Source: Methanobacteriota archaeon (lineage in GTDB: Archaea; JAADCQ01; Methanopyri; Methanopyrales; Methanopyraceae). Taken from it: 64,000 bases of DNA. The stretch spans positions 62,001 to 126,000 of the forward strand of contig JAMOPO010000057.1 in NCBI GenBank assembly GCA_027064425.1, written 5' to 3'. The notes beneath the pieces are model-generated. The model was not told where the DNA came from. It did not search any database and saw only the letters and a list, made by a program, of their open reading frames with translations. Below, piece after piece: positions 17,195 through 24,547 of the stretch. Every line of letters starts with the position of its first letter. Positions within the stretch are counted from its first letter, which is position 1. Made by a program: the position numbers and the translations under genes.

Positions 17195-17860
17195 TTGTCT
17201 GGCCTCATCATAGCGACGCTGACGGGACGCACCGTCGAGGACATGGTCGAGCTGGCCATCGAGGCCGTGGAGCAGGGAGCCGACATGCTTGAGGTCCGGC
17301 TGGACTACTTGGATAACCTCGACCTGAGGACCGCGCTGAGGGCCGTACGGGAGTGCTCGATGTACGAGCGCGTGGTCGCCACGCTGCGCCGGAAGGAGGA
17401 GGGCGGCCTGTACGAGGGGGACGAGGAGCGTCGGCTGGAGATCCTGGAGCGGGTCTCTGAGGAGGCGGACTTCGTGGACGTGGAGCTGGACGTGGCGGAG
17501 GAGGACGTGATCGACCCCGCGTGCGACGTGATCGTGTCCCACCATGACTTCGAGGGGACGCCATCCAAGGAGGAGCTGTTCGAGCTGCGAGACCGGTGCG
17601 CGGAGCTGGGAGACGTGGCGAAGGTGGTGCCCACGGCCAGGAGTCACGCCGACGCGCTTCGGGTCCTCGAGATGGTCGCGACCGCCGACTCGCCCACGAT
17701 CGGGTTCGCGATGGGCGAGCTGGCCCGCTACACCCGCGTCGTGAGCCTGCTCATGGGCGGGTTCGCGACGTACGCCGCGGTCAGGGGCGCGGCCGCTCCG
17801 GGGCAGATGACGGTTGAGGAGGTGAGAAAGATGCTGGAGATCCTGAAGAAGGAGCGCTAG
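17195..17860 (+). CDS. aroD: 3-dehydroquinate dehydratase, type I
   Basis: A 221-residue type I AroD, the Schiff-base enzyme of the shikimate pathway. Visible motifs are ADMLEVRLDYLDN (substrate-binding EVR), DVIVSHHDFEGTPS (catalytic His pair), VAKVVPTARSHADALRV (the Schiff-base Lys is the K of AKVV) and the C-terminal GFATYAAVRGAAAPGQMTVEE. A TTG start follows 3 bp after cfbA. Its stop region overlaps that of the convergent thi4 by 4 bp. Confidence 0.93.
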   Translation: MSGLIIATLTGRTVEDMVELAIEAVEQGADMLEVRLDYLDNLDLRTALRAVRECSMYERVVATLRRKEEGGLYEGDEERRLEILERVSEEADFVDVELDVAEEDVIDPACDVIVSHHDFEGTPSKEELFELRDRCAELGDVAKVVPTARSHADALRVLEMVATADSPTIGFAMGELARYTRVVSLLMGGFATYAAVRGAAAPGQMTVEEVRKMLEILKKER

Positions 17861-18588
17861 AGGCGCTCGAGGATCTCCCTGGCCGCCTTCCGGCCCGAGC
17901 GCAGCATCCCGCCGAAGACTGGGCCCATCCGGTAGGCTCCTCGGACCGCCGACGCCGCCATCCCGACGACGAAGAGGCCCGGCTTAACCTCCCGAGTGTG
18001 CTTCTCCACGAGCTCCTCGCCCCGCTCCGCCCACATCGGCCCCTCTCCCTTCACCTCCACGCCCGCGTGCTTGCAGACCGCCGCCTCGTGACCCGTGGCA
18101 TCCACGGTGAACCTCGCCTCCATCGGCAGTGGGTCCACGTGAATCCCGGCCCGCTTGGCGGCCGTCCAGTTAACGACGACGCCCTCGATGCGACCCTGCC
18201 GCTCGATCACGTCCTCGACCTCCAGCCCCACGAGGATCGTGGCACCGGCCTCCACGGCCGCGTGGGCGAGCTTGATCGCCGCCTCCACGGGGTTGAACGC
18301 GAGGAGACCGTCCTCGGCGGGCTCCACCTCGACGCCGATCTCCTCCAGCAGCTCACCGTCCTCCTCCATGACGACGCCCGCAGGGAAGAACATGCCACCG
18401 CCGGTCATCCCGCCACCGACGTAGAGCTGCCGCTCGACGACGGTCACATCCACGTCGTTCTTGGCGAGCTCGTAGGCGCAGGTGAGGCCCGCCGGCCCCG
18501 CCCCGACGACGATCACGTCGCTCTCCGCGCAGTCGTTAAGCAACTCGTAACCTTTCCTGAGGATGGAGGAGGTGACGGCCCGCTCCAA
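17857..18588 (-). CDS. thi4: sulfide-dependent thiazole synthase Thi4
   Basis: A 243-residue Thi4-family enzyme making the ADP-thiazole precursor of thiamine from NAD and glycine. The FAD/NAD-binding GxGxxG is in DVIVVGAGPAGLTCAYELA. GGGMFFPAGVVMEE and TGHEAAVCKHAG are family motifs. At the position of the sacrificial Cys of yeast Thi4 the sequence has His (RAGIHVDPLP), the hallmark of the catalytic, sulfide-using methanogen enzyme rather than the suicide type. It is the last gene of a long minus-strand operon and lies 27 bp after the second coiled-coil gene. Confidence 0.9.
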   Translation of the reverse strand: MERAVTSSILRKGYELLNDCAESDVIVVGAGPAGLTCAYELAKNDVDVTVVERQLYVGGGMTGGGMFFPAGVVMEEDGELLEEIGVEVEPAEDGLLAFNPVEAAIKLAHAAVEAGATILVGLEVEDVIERQGRIEGVVVNWTAAKRAGIHVDPLPMEARFTVDATGHEAAVCKHAGVEVKGEGPMWAERGEELVEKHTREVKPGLFVVGMAASAVRGAYRMGPVFGGMLRSGRKAAREILERL

Positions 18589-18615
18589 GGTCGACCCCCG
18601 GGCGCGCCGCCGGCC

Positions 18616-18993
18616 TTACTCGGACTCGGCCAGCTCGCGGAGGCGGGCCTCCAGCCGCTCGATCTTCCGGCGGATGTCGTTCCGGAACTCATCGAACCGC
18701 TGCTCCAGCTCCCCCACCCGGCGGTCGAGCGCCTCCAGGCGCTGCTCCACCTTCTCAACGTCCTCGGTGGTGGCCAGACCCCAGCTGTCGATGAGCTCCT
18801 CCACCCGTCGCTCGATCATCTCGTCGACGCGCTTCGCGATGACGTCCGATCCCGGGGCCAGAGACAGCTTCCCGCCGAGCAAGGTGGAGGACTCCCCTGA
18901 CTCGGACTCGGCCCTGCCGCGGATGATCAGGGCCACGATGACGATCGCGGCCAGCGTAACCACACCGACCGCGATGAACTCGGCAATGGTCAT
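18616..18993 (-). CDS. small membrane-anchored coiled-coil protein
   Basis: A 125-residue protein with an N-terminal membrane helix (IAVGVVTLAAIVIVALIIRG, residues 7-26), a Ser/Gly-rich linker, and a C-terminal coiled coil from about residue 70 (VEKVEQRLEALDRRVGELEQ...). No family is recognised. It directly abuts the similarly built gene upstream (18994-19380), suggesting a hetero-oligomeric membrane assembly. Both sit between surE and thi4. Confidence 0.6.
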   Translation of the reverse strand: MTIAEFIAVGVVTLAAIVIVALIIRGRAESESGESSTLLGGKLSLAPGSDVIAKRVDEMIERRVEELIDSWGLATTEDVEKVEQRLEALDRRVGELEQRFDEFRNDIRRKIERLEARLRELAESE

Positions 18994-19380
18994 TCAGTCA
19001 CCACCTTCCTCCAGCTTCTCCAGATTCTGGGAGATCTCCTCCAGCTTCTTAAGCTCGTTCTCGAGCTCTAGCCGCGTCATGCGCGTTTCAACGTCAATAT
19101 ATTTTTCCGCGATGCTCATCAGGAGCGACCGGATCGTACTCACCCGGTTGAGCACCTTGGTGTCCTCGGGCAGATAAAAAAGCAGGTCGAGGAGCTTCCG
19201 GCGCTCGAGGTCGGCCCTAACCAGCTCCACCTTCTCGCGCTCGACCTTCAGCTCGAGCTCCCGGACGTGCAGCTTGCGGGCGTAAATTCGGGCCGCGATC
19301 GCGGTGACGATGATGAGCGTGACGCACCCGATCAGGGCGGTGAGGACCAGCGGCTGCGTCAGCGCCTGCAGGAGGTTCAC
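18994..19380 (-). CDS. small membrane-anchored coiled-coil protein, partner of 18616-18993
   Basis: A 128-residue protein with one N-terminal membrane helix (LTALIGCVTLIIVTAIAARI) followed by a basic juxtamembrane segment. Most of the rest is a long charged helix (LHVRELELKVEREKVELVRA, and RLELENELKKLEEISQNLEK at the end). A GTG start lies 4 bp from the surE stop. No homologue family is recognised. Its stop is immediately adjacent to the start of the next coiled-coil gene. Confidence 0.6.
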   Translation of the reverse strand: MNLLQALTQPLVLTALIGCVTLIIVTAIAARIYARKLHVRELELKVEREKVELVRADLERRKLLDLLFYLPEDTKVLNRVSTIRSLLMSIAEKYIDVETRMTRLELENELKKLEEISQNLEKLEEGGD

Positions 19381-19384
19381 CCGA

Positions 19385-20176
19385 CTATCCCCGCAGCTCG
19401 CGGTCCAGCGCCTTGATAATGTTTTCCGCCGACTCCATGTCCCCGGTGATGTCGACGGTCAGCGGCGTGATCACGATCGAGCCCCGCCTCAGCTCGTAGA
19501 GGTCTGAGCCCTTCGGGGGATCCTCCAGCACCTCCCCGTCGATCCAGAAGTACCGGCGACCGCGCGGGTCGTACCGCTCCTCGATCTTGGGTCTGTACAT
19601 GGTGAAGGCCAGTGGGGCGGCGGTCACGCGCCCGTTCCAGCGCTCCGGGCTCGGCACGTTCACGTTCAGCACACCCTTCCAGTCGGTGTCGGAGAGTACC
19701 TTCAGCAGGCACCGCAGCACCCTGGAGGCGAGGGTGAAGTCCACGTCCTCGTCGTCCGGGTTGTTGTCCATCCGGGCTCGAACGCTCCGGACCTCCTGGG
19801 AGATCGCGATCGCCGGGATGCCGTTCCCGTACGCCTCCAGCGCCGCGCCGACCGTTCCGGACGTGGTGATGTCGGCGCTGAGGTTTTCACCCAGGTTGAT
19901 CCCGGAGACCACCAGGTCGGGCGGCTCGTCCATGACCGAGAAGGCGCCGATCAGCACGGCGTCCGCCGGCGTCCCGGAGATGGCCAGCGCCTCAACGCCC
20001 TCGATCTCCATCTCCTCCGCTCGGACGGGCTCCAGCAGGGAAATGCTGCGTCCTACCCCGCTCTGCTGGGTGGCGGGCGCCACCACCGTCACCTCGCCGA
20101 ACTCCTTGCAGACGCGGACGGCCTCCCGGAGCCCGGGCGAGGCGATCCCGTCATCGTTGGTGATCAGAATTCTCAC
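19385..20176 (-). CDS. surE: 5'/3'-nucleotidase SurE
   Basis: A 263-residue SurE phosphatase acting on nucleoside monophosphates and possibly polyphosphate. The N-terminal metal site MRILITNDDGIASPGL is diagnostic. PATQQSGVGRSISL, VSGINLGENLSADITTSGTV and the C-terminal ITPLTVDITG are also typical. The length is normal. It starts inside the dapF 3' end (26 bp overlap), consistent with coupled translation. Confidence 0.93.
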   Translation of the reverse strand: MRILITNDDGIASPGLREAVRVCKEFGEVTVVAPATQQSGVGRSISLLEPVRAEEMEIEGVEALAISGTPADAVLIGAFSVMDEPPDLVVSGINLGENLSADITTSGTVGAALEAYGNGIPAIAISQEVRSVRARMDNNPDDEDVDFTLASRVLRCLLKVLSDTDWKGVLNVNVPSPERWNGRVTAAPLAFTMYRPKIEERYDPRGRRYFWIDGEVLEDPPKGSDLYELRRGSIVITPLTVDITGDMESAENIIKALDRELRG

Positions 20177-20918
20177 GCCAGGGCGTCCCCCTTAGCCTTC
20201 CCGCGTACACGACCTCCGCGGGCCCCTCTAGGAACGGTCCGTCGAGCAGGACTCGCAACCTGCCGCCGGCGGTGCTGACCTCCACGGCGTGCTCCGCGCC
20301 GAAGACCTCGGCGTAGACGATCGAGGCCGCGACCACGCCGGAGCCGCACGCGGGGGTCCAGCCGACGCCGCGCTCGTAGGTGCGCACCCGCAGGGCGTCC
20401 CCGGCCGGGGCGGCGAAGGTCACGTTCACGCCGCCGCGCTCCGCGTACTCGCGCTGGATCTTGCGGGCCTCGGAGGTGAGCCCGCGGGCCCCGCGGACGG
20501 GGTCGCGCTCGGTCAGGCGGACGAGGTGAGGGACGCCGGCGTCGACCTCGAACCCCAGCTCCGTCACCTCCTCCACCCGGGCTCCGGGAACCTCCACCCG
20601 GACCTCGTCCCCTCGGACCTCCACGGAGTGCCGACCGGCCAACGTTCTCAGGACCTTAACGTTCTCGCCGCGCACGTCCACCGCGTACCGGACCGCGCAG
20701 CGGGCCGCGTTCCCGCAGAACTCGGCCTCGGAGCCGTCCCGGTTGAAGATGCGCATCTCCACCTCGGGCGGGTCAACCCGGACGAAAACCACGCCGTCGG
20801 CGCCCACGCCCGCCCGCCGGTCGCAGGCCCACCGGGCGAAGTCGGCCTTCTCGCCCTCCGGCACCTTCACCCCCTCCGTCTCGTCCACGAGGATGAAGTC
20901 GTTGCGGGCCCCGTGCAC
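20151..20918 (-). CDS. dapF: diaminopimelate epimerase
   Basis: A 255-residue DapF converting LL- to meso-diaminopimelate for lysine synthesis. Both catalytic Cys are visible: FCGNAARCAVRYA (first half) and PACGSGVVAAS (second half). The N-terminus HGARNDFILVDE corresponds to the family's HGxGNDF, with Ala-Arg in place of the usual residues. The GTG at 20918 is the first start codon after an in-frame TAG, which is also the dapH stop, so the start is well constrained. It lies between dapH and surE. Confidence 0.93.
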   Translation of the reverse strand: MHGARNDFILVDETEGVKVPEGEKADFARWACDRRAGVGADGVVFVRVDPPEVEMRIFNRDGSEAEFCGNAARCAVRYAVDVRGENVKVLRTLAGRHSVEVRGDEVRVEVPGARVEEVTELGFEVDAGVPHLVRLTERDPVRGARGLTSEARKIQREYAERGGVNVTFAAPAGDALRVRTYERGVGWTPACGSGVVAASIVYAEVFGAEHAVEVSTAGGRLRVLLDGPFLEGPAEVVYAGRLRGTPWRENSDHQR

Positions 20919-20948
20919 CTTCCAGAACCGCGAGGAGACCTCCCCCCG

Positions 20949-21686
20949 CTAGAGCCGGCGGAGCGCGTCCACGATCTGCGTCTTCGCCTCCGTCTTCTCG
21001 TCCACGTCCTTGACCACCTTCGCCGGCACGCCCGCCACCACCTTACCGGGCGGCACGTCCTCGGTCACCACGGCCCCGGCCGCCACGACCGCCCCCTCGC
21101 CCACGGTCACGCCCTCCAGGATGACCGCGTTCGCGCCCACCACGACGTTGTCCTCGATCACGACGGGCTTGGCGCTCGGCGGCTCCAGGACGCCCGCGAT
21201 GACCGCGCCCGCCCCGATGTGCACGTTCTTTCCAATCTCCGCGCGGGACCCGATGACCGCGTTCATGTCGATCATCGTGTTGTCACCGATCTTCGCGCCG
21301 ATGTTGATCACCGCCCCCATCATCACGACGACGCCCTTGCCCAGCTCCACCTTCTCCCGGATGATCGCCCCCGGCTCGATTCGCGCGTCCTTGAACCTGG
21401 AGTAGTCCGCGAGTGGGACCGCCCGGTTCCGGTGGTCCAGCTCCTTATGGTAGTACTCCACCGAGTCGTCGTCCTCGATCACCTCGAGGATCTCGTCGTG
21501 CTCACCGACCGCGACCACGTGGTCCAGGCCCGTGAACACCTTCACGTCCTTCACGCGCTCCTCGAGGCGCTCCGCGAGCCCCTCGGGGTCGTCCGTCTTG
21601 ATGTAGAACCGGGCGATGGTCCGCTTGGGGCTCTCGGAGATGTACCGGATGAGCTCCTCAGGGTCCATGTCCGCCACGCGCCTCAC
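20949..21686 (-). CDS. dapH: tetrahydrodipicolinate N-acetyltransferase (DapH)
   Basis: A 245-residue left-handed beta-helix acyltransferase. The N-terminal DapH domain (about residues 1-90) is followed by hexapeptide repeats (GAIIREKVELGKGVVVMMGA, NTMIDMNAVIGSRAEIGKNV). The C-terminal GVPAKVVKDVDEKT ends the fold. DapH belongs to the acetyl branch of the lysine pathway, consistent with dapF directly downstream and lysA elsewhere in this window. The GTG at 21686 overlaps the trpG stop by 4 bp; an ATG six codons later is an alternative. Confidence 0.88.
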   Translation of the reverse strand: MRRVADMDPEELIRYISESPKRTIARFYIKTDDPEGLAERLEERVKDVKVFTGLDHVVAVGEHDEILEVIEDDDSVEYYHKELDHRNRAVPLADYSRFKDARIEPGAIIREKVELGKGVVVMMGAVINIGAKIGDNTMIDMNAVIGSRAEIGKNVHIGAGAVIAGVLEPPSAKPVVIEDNVVVGANAVILEGVTVGEGAVVAAGAVVTEDVPPGKVVAGVPAKVVKDVDEKTEAKTQIVDALRRL

Positions 21687-22273
21687 CCCACCAGCTCCAG
21701 AAAGTTTCTGGCGATGACGTCCCCGCCTTCCGTCATGAAGCTTTCAGGATGGAACTGCAGGCCGTACACGTCGTGATCGGTGTGCCGGATAGCCATCAGC
21801 TCCCCGTCGTCCTTGGCCCACGCGCAGGCCTTGAGCTCGTCCGGTAGGCTGGACTCCTCGACGACCAGCGAGTGGTACCGCATGGCCTCGAACGGGTTCT
21901 CCAGGCCGGAGAGGACGCCCTCACCCGTGTGCTCGATCGGCGAGGTCTTCCCGTGCATGATGCGCTCGGCGCGCCGGATCCGGGCCCCGTACGCGACCCC
22001 GATGCACTGGTGGCCCAGGCAGACCCCGAGGATCGGGATCTCGCCGGCGAAGCGGCGGATCGCCGGGATCGACACGCCGGCGTCGCGCTCCGGGTGCCCC
22101 GGACCGGGGCTGATGATGAGCCCGTCCGGGTCCAGCCGCTCGATCCGGGAGAGCGGGACCCGGTTGGAAACTACCTTCAGCTCCACGCCCTCGAAGGTGG
22201 AGAACAGGTGGTAGAGGTTGTACGCGAAGCTGTCCCTGTTGTTAATCAGCACCAGTCGCCTCAAGGATGGCAC
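21683..22273 (-). CDS. trpG: anthranilate synthase component II (glutamine amidotransferase)
   Basis: A class I glutamine amidotransferase of about 190 residues, supplying ammonia to TrpE. The catalytic triad is visible: Cys in ILGVCLGHQCIGVAYG, and His and Glu in YGLQFHPESFMTEGG. The oxyanion region is ISPGPGHPERD. The exact start is uncertain; GTG 22273, TTG 22264 and a GTG near 22252 are in frame, all near or inside the 3' end of trpE. It overlaps dapH by 4 bp downstream. Confidence 0.9.
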   Translation of the reverse strand: MPSLRRLVLINNRDSFAYNLYHLFSTFEGVELKVVSNRVPLSRIERLDPDGLIISPGPGHPERDAGVSIPAIRRFAGEIPILGVCLGHQCIGVAYGARIRRAERIMHGKTSPIEHTGEGVLSGLENPFEAMRYHSLVVEESSLPDELKACAWAKDDGELMAIRHTDHDVYGLQFHPESFMTEGGDVIARNFLELVG

Positions 22274-23642
22274 CCACCATCGCCTTCATCTTGTTCTCCG
22301 TCTCCTCCCACTCCCGCTCGGGGACCGAGTCGTACACGATCCCCGCCCCGGCCTGCGTGAACCAGCGCCGACCCGTGGAGAAGATCGTGCGGATCGAGAT
22401 GGCGAAGTCCATGTCGCCCGTCCAGCTGACGTACCCGACGCCGCCCGCGTACGGGCCCCGCTTGTACACCTCGAGCTCGTCGATGATCTCCATCGCTCTC
22501 ACCTTCGGCGCGCCCGAGACCGTGCCCGCCGGGAAGGTGGCCCGGAGCACGTCCCACGGGGTGACCCCGGGGCGCCGCTCCCCCTCCACCTCGGACACGA
22601 TGTGCTGCACGTGGCTGTACTTCTCCACCTCCATGAGCCGGGTCACGCGGACCGAGCCCGGGCGCGAGACCTTGCCCACGTCGTTCCGGGCCAGGTCCAC
22701 GAGCATGGCATGCTCGGCCCGCTCCTTCTCGTCCTCGAGCATCTCCCGGGCCAGCTCCTCGTCCTCCTCCGGCGTCTCGCCCCGGGGCCGGGTCCCCGCG
22801 ATGGGCTTCGTGACGATCCGGTCACCCTCCAGCTTGACCAGCGTCTCGGGGCTGGACCCGACGATACGGTGCTCGCCGAACTCCAGGCAGTACATGTAAG
22901 GGGACGGGTTGATCTCTCGCAGCCGGCGGTACACCTCGAGCGGGTCGGCCGCGGCCCGTACCTCCACGCGCCGGGAGAGCACGACCTGGAAGATGTCGCC
23001 CGAGATGATGTAGTCCCGGGCGCGCTCGACCATCTCCTCGAACTCCTCCTTCCCCACGTCCCGGCGCACGGAGCCGGCCCGATACACCTTCGGCACCGTC
23101 GCCTCCGGCAGGTCCTCGGCGCACTCCTCGATCACCTCGGCCTTCCACTCGACCTCGTACTCGTCCGGGTGCACGGAGACCAGCTCCACGCGGTCCTCAA
23201 GGTGGTCGTACCGGATCACCGAGTCGTACAGGCACAGCTCGAACTCGGGCCACTTCGGGTCCGGCGTCGTCGTCGGCCGTACGTCCAGCCAGTCCTCGAC
23301 CACGTCGTACGAGATGTAGCCCACCAGCCCGCCGACGAACCCGGAGCCCTCCACCTCCGGCAGCTCGGAGAACAGCCGGCGCATCAGCTGAAAGTAGTCC
23401 TCGTCCCCCCGCTTCTCCGCCCGGTCGACCAGGTCGTACTCCGGGTCCCAGACGTCCACGCTCACCTTTCCGTCCGAGCACTCCACCTTCAGCGCCGGGG
23501 CGAAGCCGACGAAGGAGTACCGACCGCTCGCGCCGATCTCGGCCGACTCGAAGAGGAACGTGTGCGAGGACAGCTGCCTCAGGGCGGCGTACAGCTCGTC
23601 GGGCGTGGCGTCCACGTCCAGCTCCTTCACCGTAAGGCGCAT
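22242..23642 (-). CDS. trpE: anthranilate synthase component I
   Basis: A 466-residue chorismate-binding enzyme that makes anthranilate with TrpG. The regulatory FLFESAEIGASGRYSFVGFA near the N-terminus corresponds to the LLES tryptophan-inhibition motif of TrpE. Catalytic motifs include IFQVVLSRR, GSSPETLVKLEGDRIVTKPI, AGTRPRGET, LVDLARNDVGKVS and TFPAGTVSGAPKVRAMEII. The ATG at 23642 gives the standard N-terminus and overlaps the SpoIIM-like gene by 16 bp. The remaining trp genes are not in the window. Confidence 0.93.
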   Translation of the reverse strand: MRLTVKELDVDATPDELYAALRQLSSHTFLFESAEIGASGRYSFVGFAPALKVECSDGKVSVDVWDPEYDLVDRAEKRGDEDYFQLMRRLFSELPEVEGSGFVGGLVGYISYDVVEDWLDVRPTTTPDPKWPEFELCLYDSVIRYDHLEDRVELVSVHPDEYEVEWKAEVIEECAEDLPEATVPKVYRAGSVRRDVGKEEFEEMVERARDYIISGDIFQVVLSRRVEVRAAADPLEVYRRLREINPSPYMYCLEFGEHRIVGSSPETLVKLEGDRIVTKPIAGTRPRGETPEEDEELAREMLEDEKERAEHAMLVDLARNDVGKVSRPGSVRVTRLMEVEKYSHVQHIVSEVEGERRPGVTPWDVLRATFPAGTVSGAPKVRAMEIIDELEVYKRGPYAGGVGYVSWTGDMDFAISIRTIFSTGRRWFTQAGAGIVYDSVPEREWEETENKMKAMVGAILEATGAD

Positions 23643-24385
23643 TGGACCGCGCTCCCCATCAGCTTCGGCGATACGTGCACCTCCAGGTACGCGGCCACGG
23701 CCAGCGCGAAGATGCAGTAGGAGGTGCCGCGCACGACCCAGCTCGGGGGCCTGAGGCTCGCGTCGGGCCACCGCCGATGCACCTGGTCGTGGTGGATGAG
23801 GTAATCCGCCACGTAAAGCCCAAGCGCCGTGGCCATGATCACCGTGGGGAACTCGATCAGCCCGTGCGGCAGCAGGAGCAGCTTAATCAGCCGGTACGCG
23901 CCGAACTTGTCCGCGACCGACGCGAAGAAGGAGCCCGCCGCCAGCCCGTTGATGAACGGGACCACGAGCGGGCCCAGCTTCAGGGTGAGTATCACGTCGG
24001 CCTCCCGGTACCCGCTCACCTCGTACCCCATCAGCCTGGCCGCGCGGATCAGGACGCGTGAGTATGGAGGATCCTCCATCGCCCGGCGCAAACGGTCGGG
24101 CGCCACCGTCAAAACCAGGCGGTCGAGCAGCAGCGCCGCGATGCCACCGAACACGCACAGCAGCACCACTACCGCGTTCCAGAGCAGGATCGCGACGGTG
24201 ATCCGCTCCCGAGGCAGCGGTAGCAAGGCTGCCAGCTTCTCCACCCGGTGCTTCACGGCGGCGACGATCAGCTGCGGCATTTTGGGGAAGAGCAGGTAGA
24301 GGGCCACTCCCAGGATCGAGGAGGCGCCGAACAGCTCCGCCGCGATCCTGACGTACACCCGGAACGGTTTTACGCCCGGCCCCAT
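23627..24385 (-). CDS. SpoIIM/DUF95-like integral membrane protein
   Basis: A 252-residue membrane protein with about five hydrophobic helices. It carries the family signature in the second half: VVPFINGLAAGSFFASV followed by LLLLPHGLIEFPTVIMATAL, matching the HGxxE motif of SpoIIM/DUF95 proteins. In bacteria the family takes part in sporulation engulfment; its archaeal role is unknown. It heads the trpE-trpG-dapH-dapF-surE operon and overlaps the trpE start by 16 bp. No clear TATA box was found just upstream. Confidence 0.7.
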   Translation of the reverse strand: MGPGVKPFRVYVRIAAELFGASSILGVALYLLFPKMPQLIVAAVKHRVEKLAALLPLPRERITVAILLWNAVVVLLCVFGGIAALLLDRLVLTVAPDRLRRAMEDPPYSRVLIRAARLMGYEVSGYREADVILTLKLGPLVVPFINGLAAGSFFASVADKFGAYRLIKLLLLPHGLIEFPTVIMATALGLYVADYLIHHDQVHRRWPDASLRPPSWVVRGTSYCIFALAVAAYLEVHVSPKLMGSAVQCALR

Positions 24386-24459
24386 AGGCGCCCGCCCTCA
24401 GCGGCGGGCCGGTGTGGTGGCGTCCGAGCGGTCGACCCGGGCCGCGACCGAGCTCGAAG

Positions 24460-24522
24460 GTAATGAGGAATGCGGTGGCCCTCCTCCTCGAGGGATGACG
24501 AGTACGGCGGATTGCCGAGCCG
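24460..24522 (+). ncRNA. weak C/D-box sRNA candidate between sepS and the SpoIIM-like gene
   Basis: Plus-strand AUGAGGA (24463-24469), AUGACGA (24495-24501) and CCGA (24515-24518) occur with C-to-C' and C'-to-D spacing like the two better candidates in this window. The C/D pair would give the same G-C substitution in the kink-turn. Against it, there is no clean D' box at the right distance, only a short terminal stem, and no TATA box upstream. Confidence 0.25.
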
Positions 24523-24547
24523 CGGGGGGCGATGGGGACGGACCCAG

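Noticed and set aside
19095-19110. AT-rich TATATTTTT stretch that resembles a promoter
   Set aside because: It lies within the coding sequence of the first coiled-coil protein, more than 100 bp from the next start, in a tightly packed operon.
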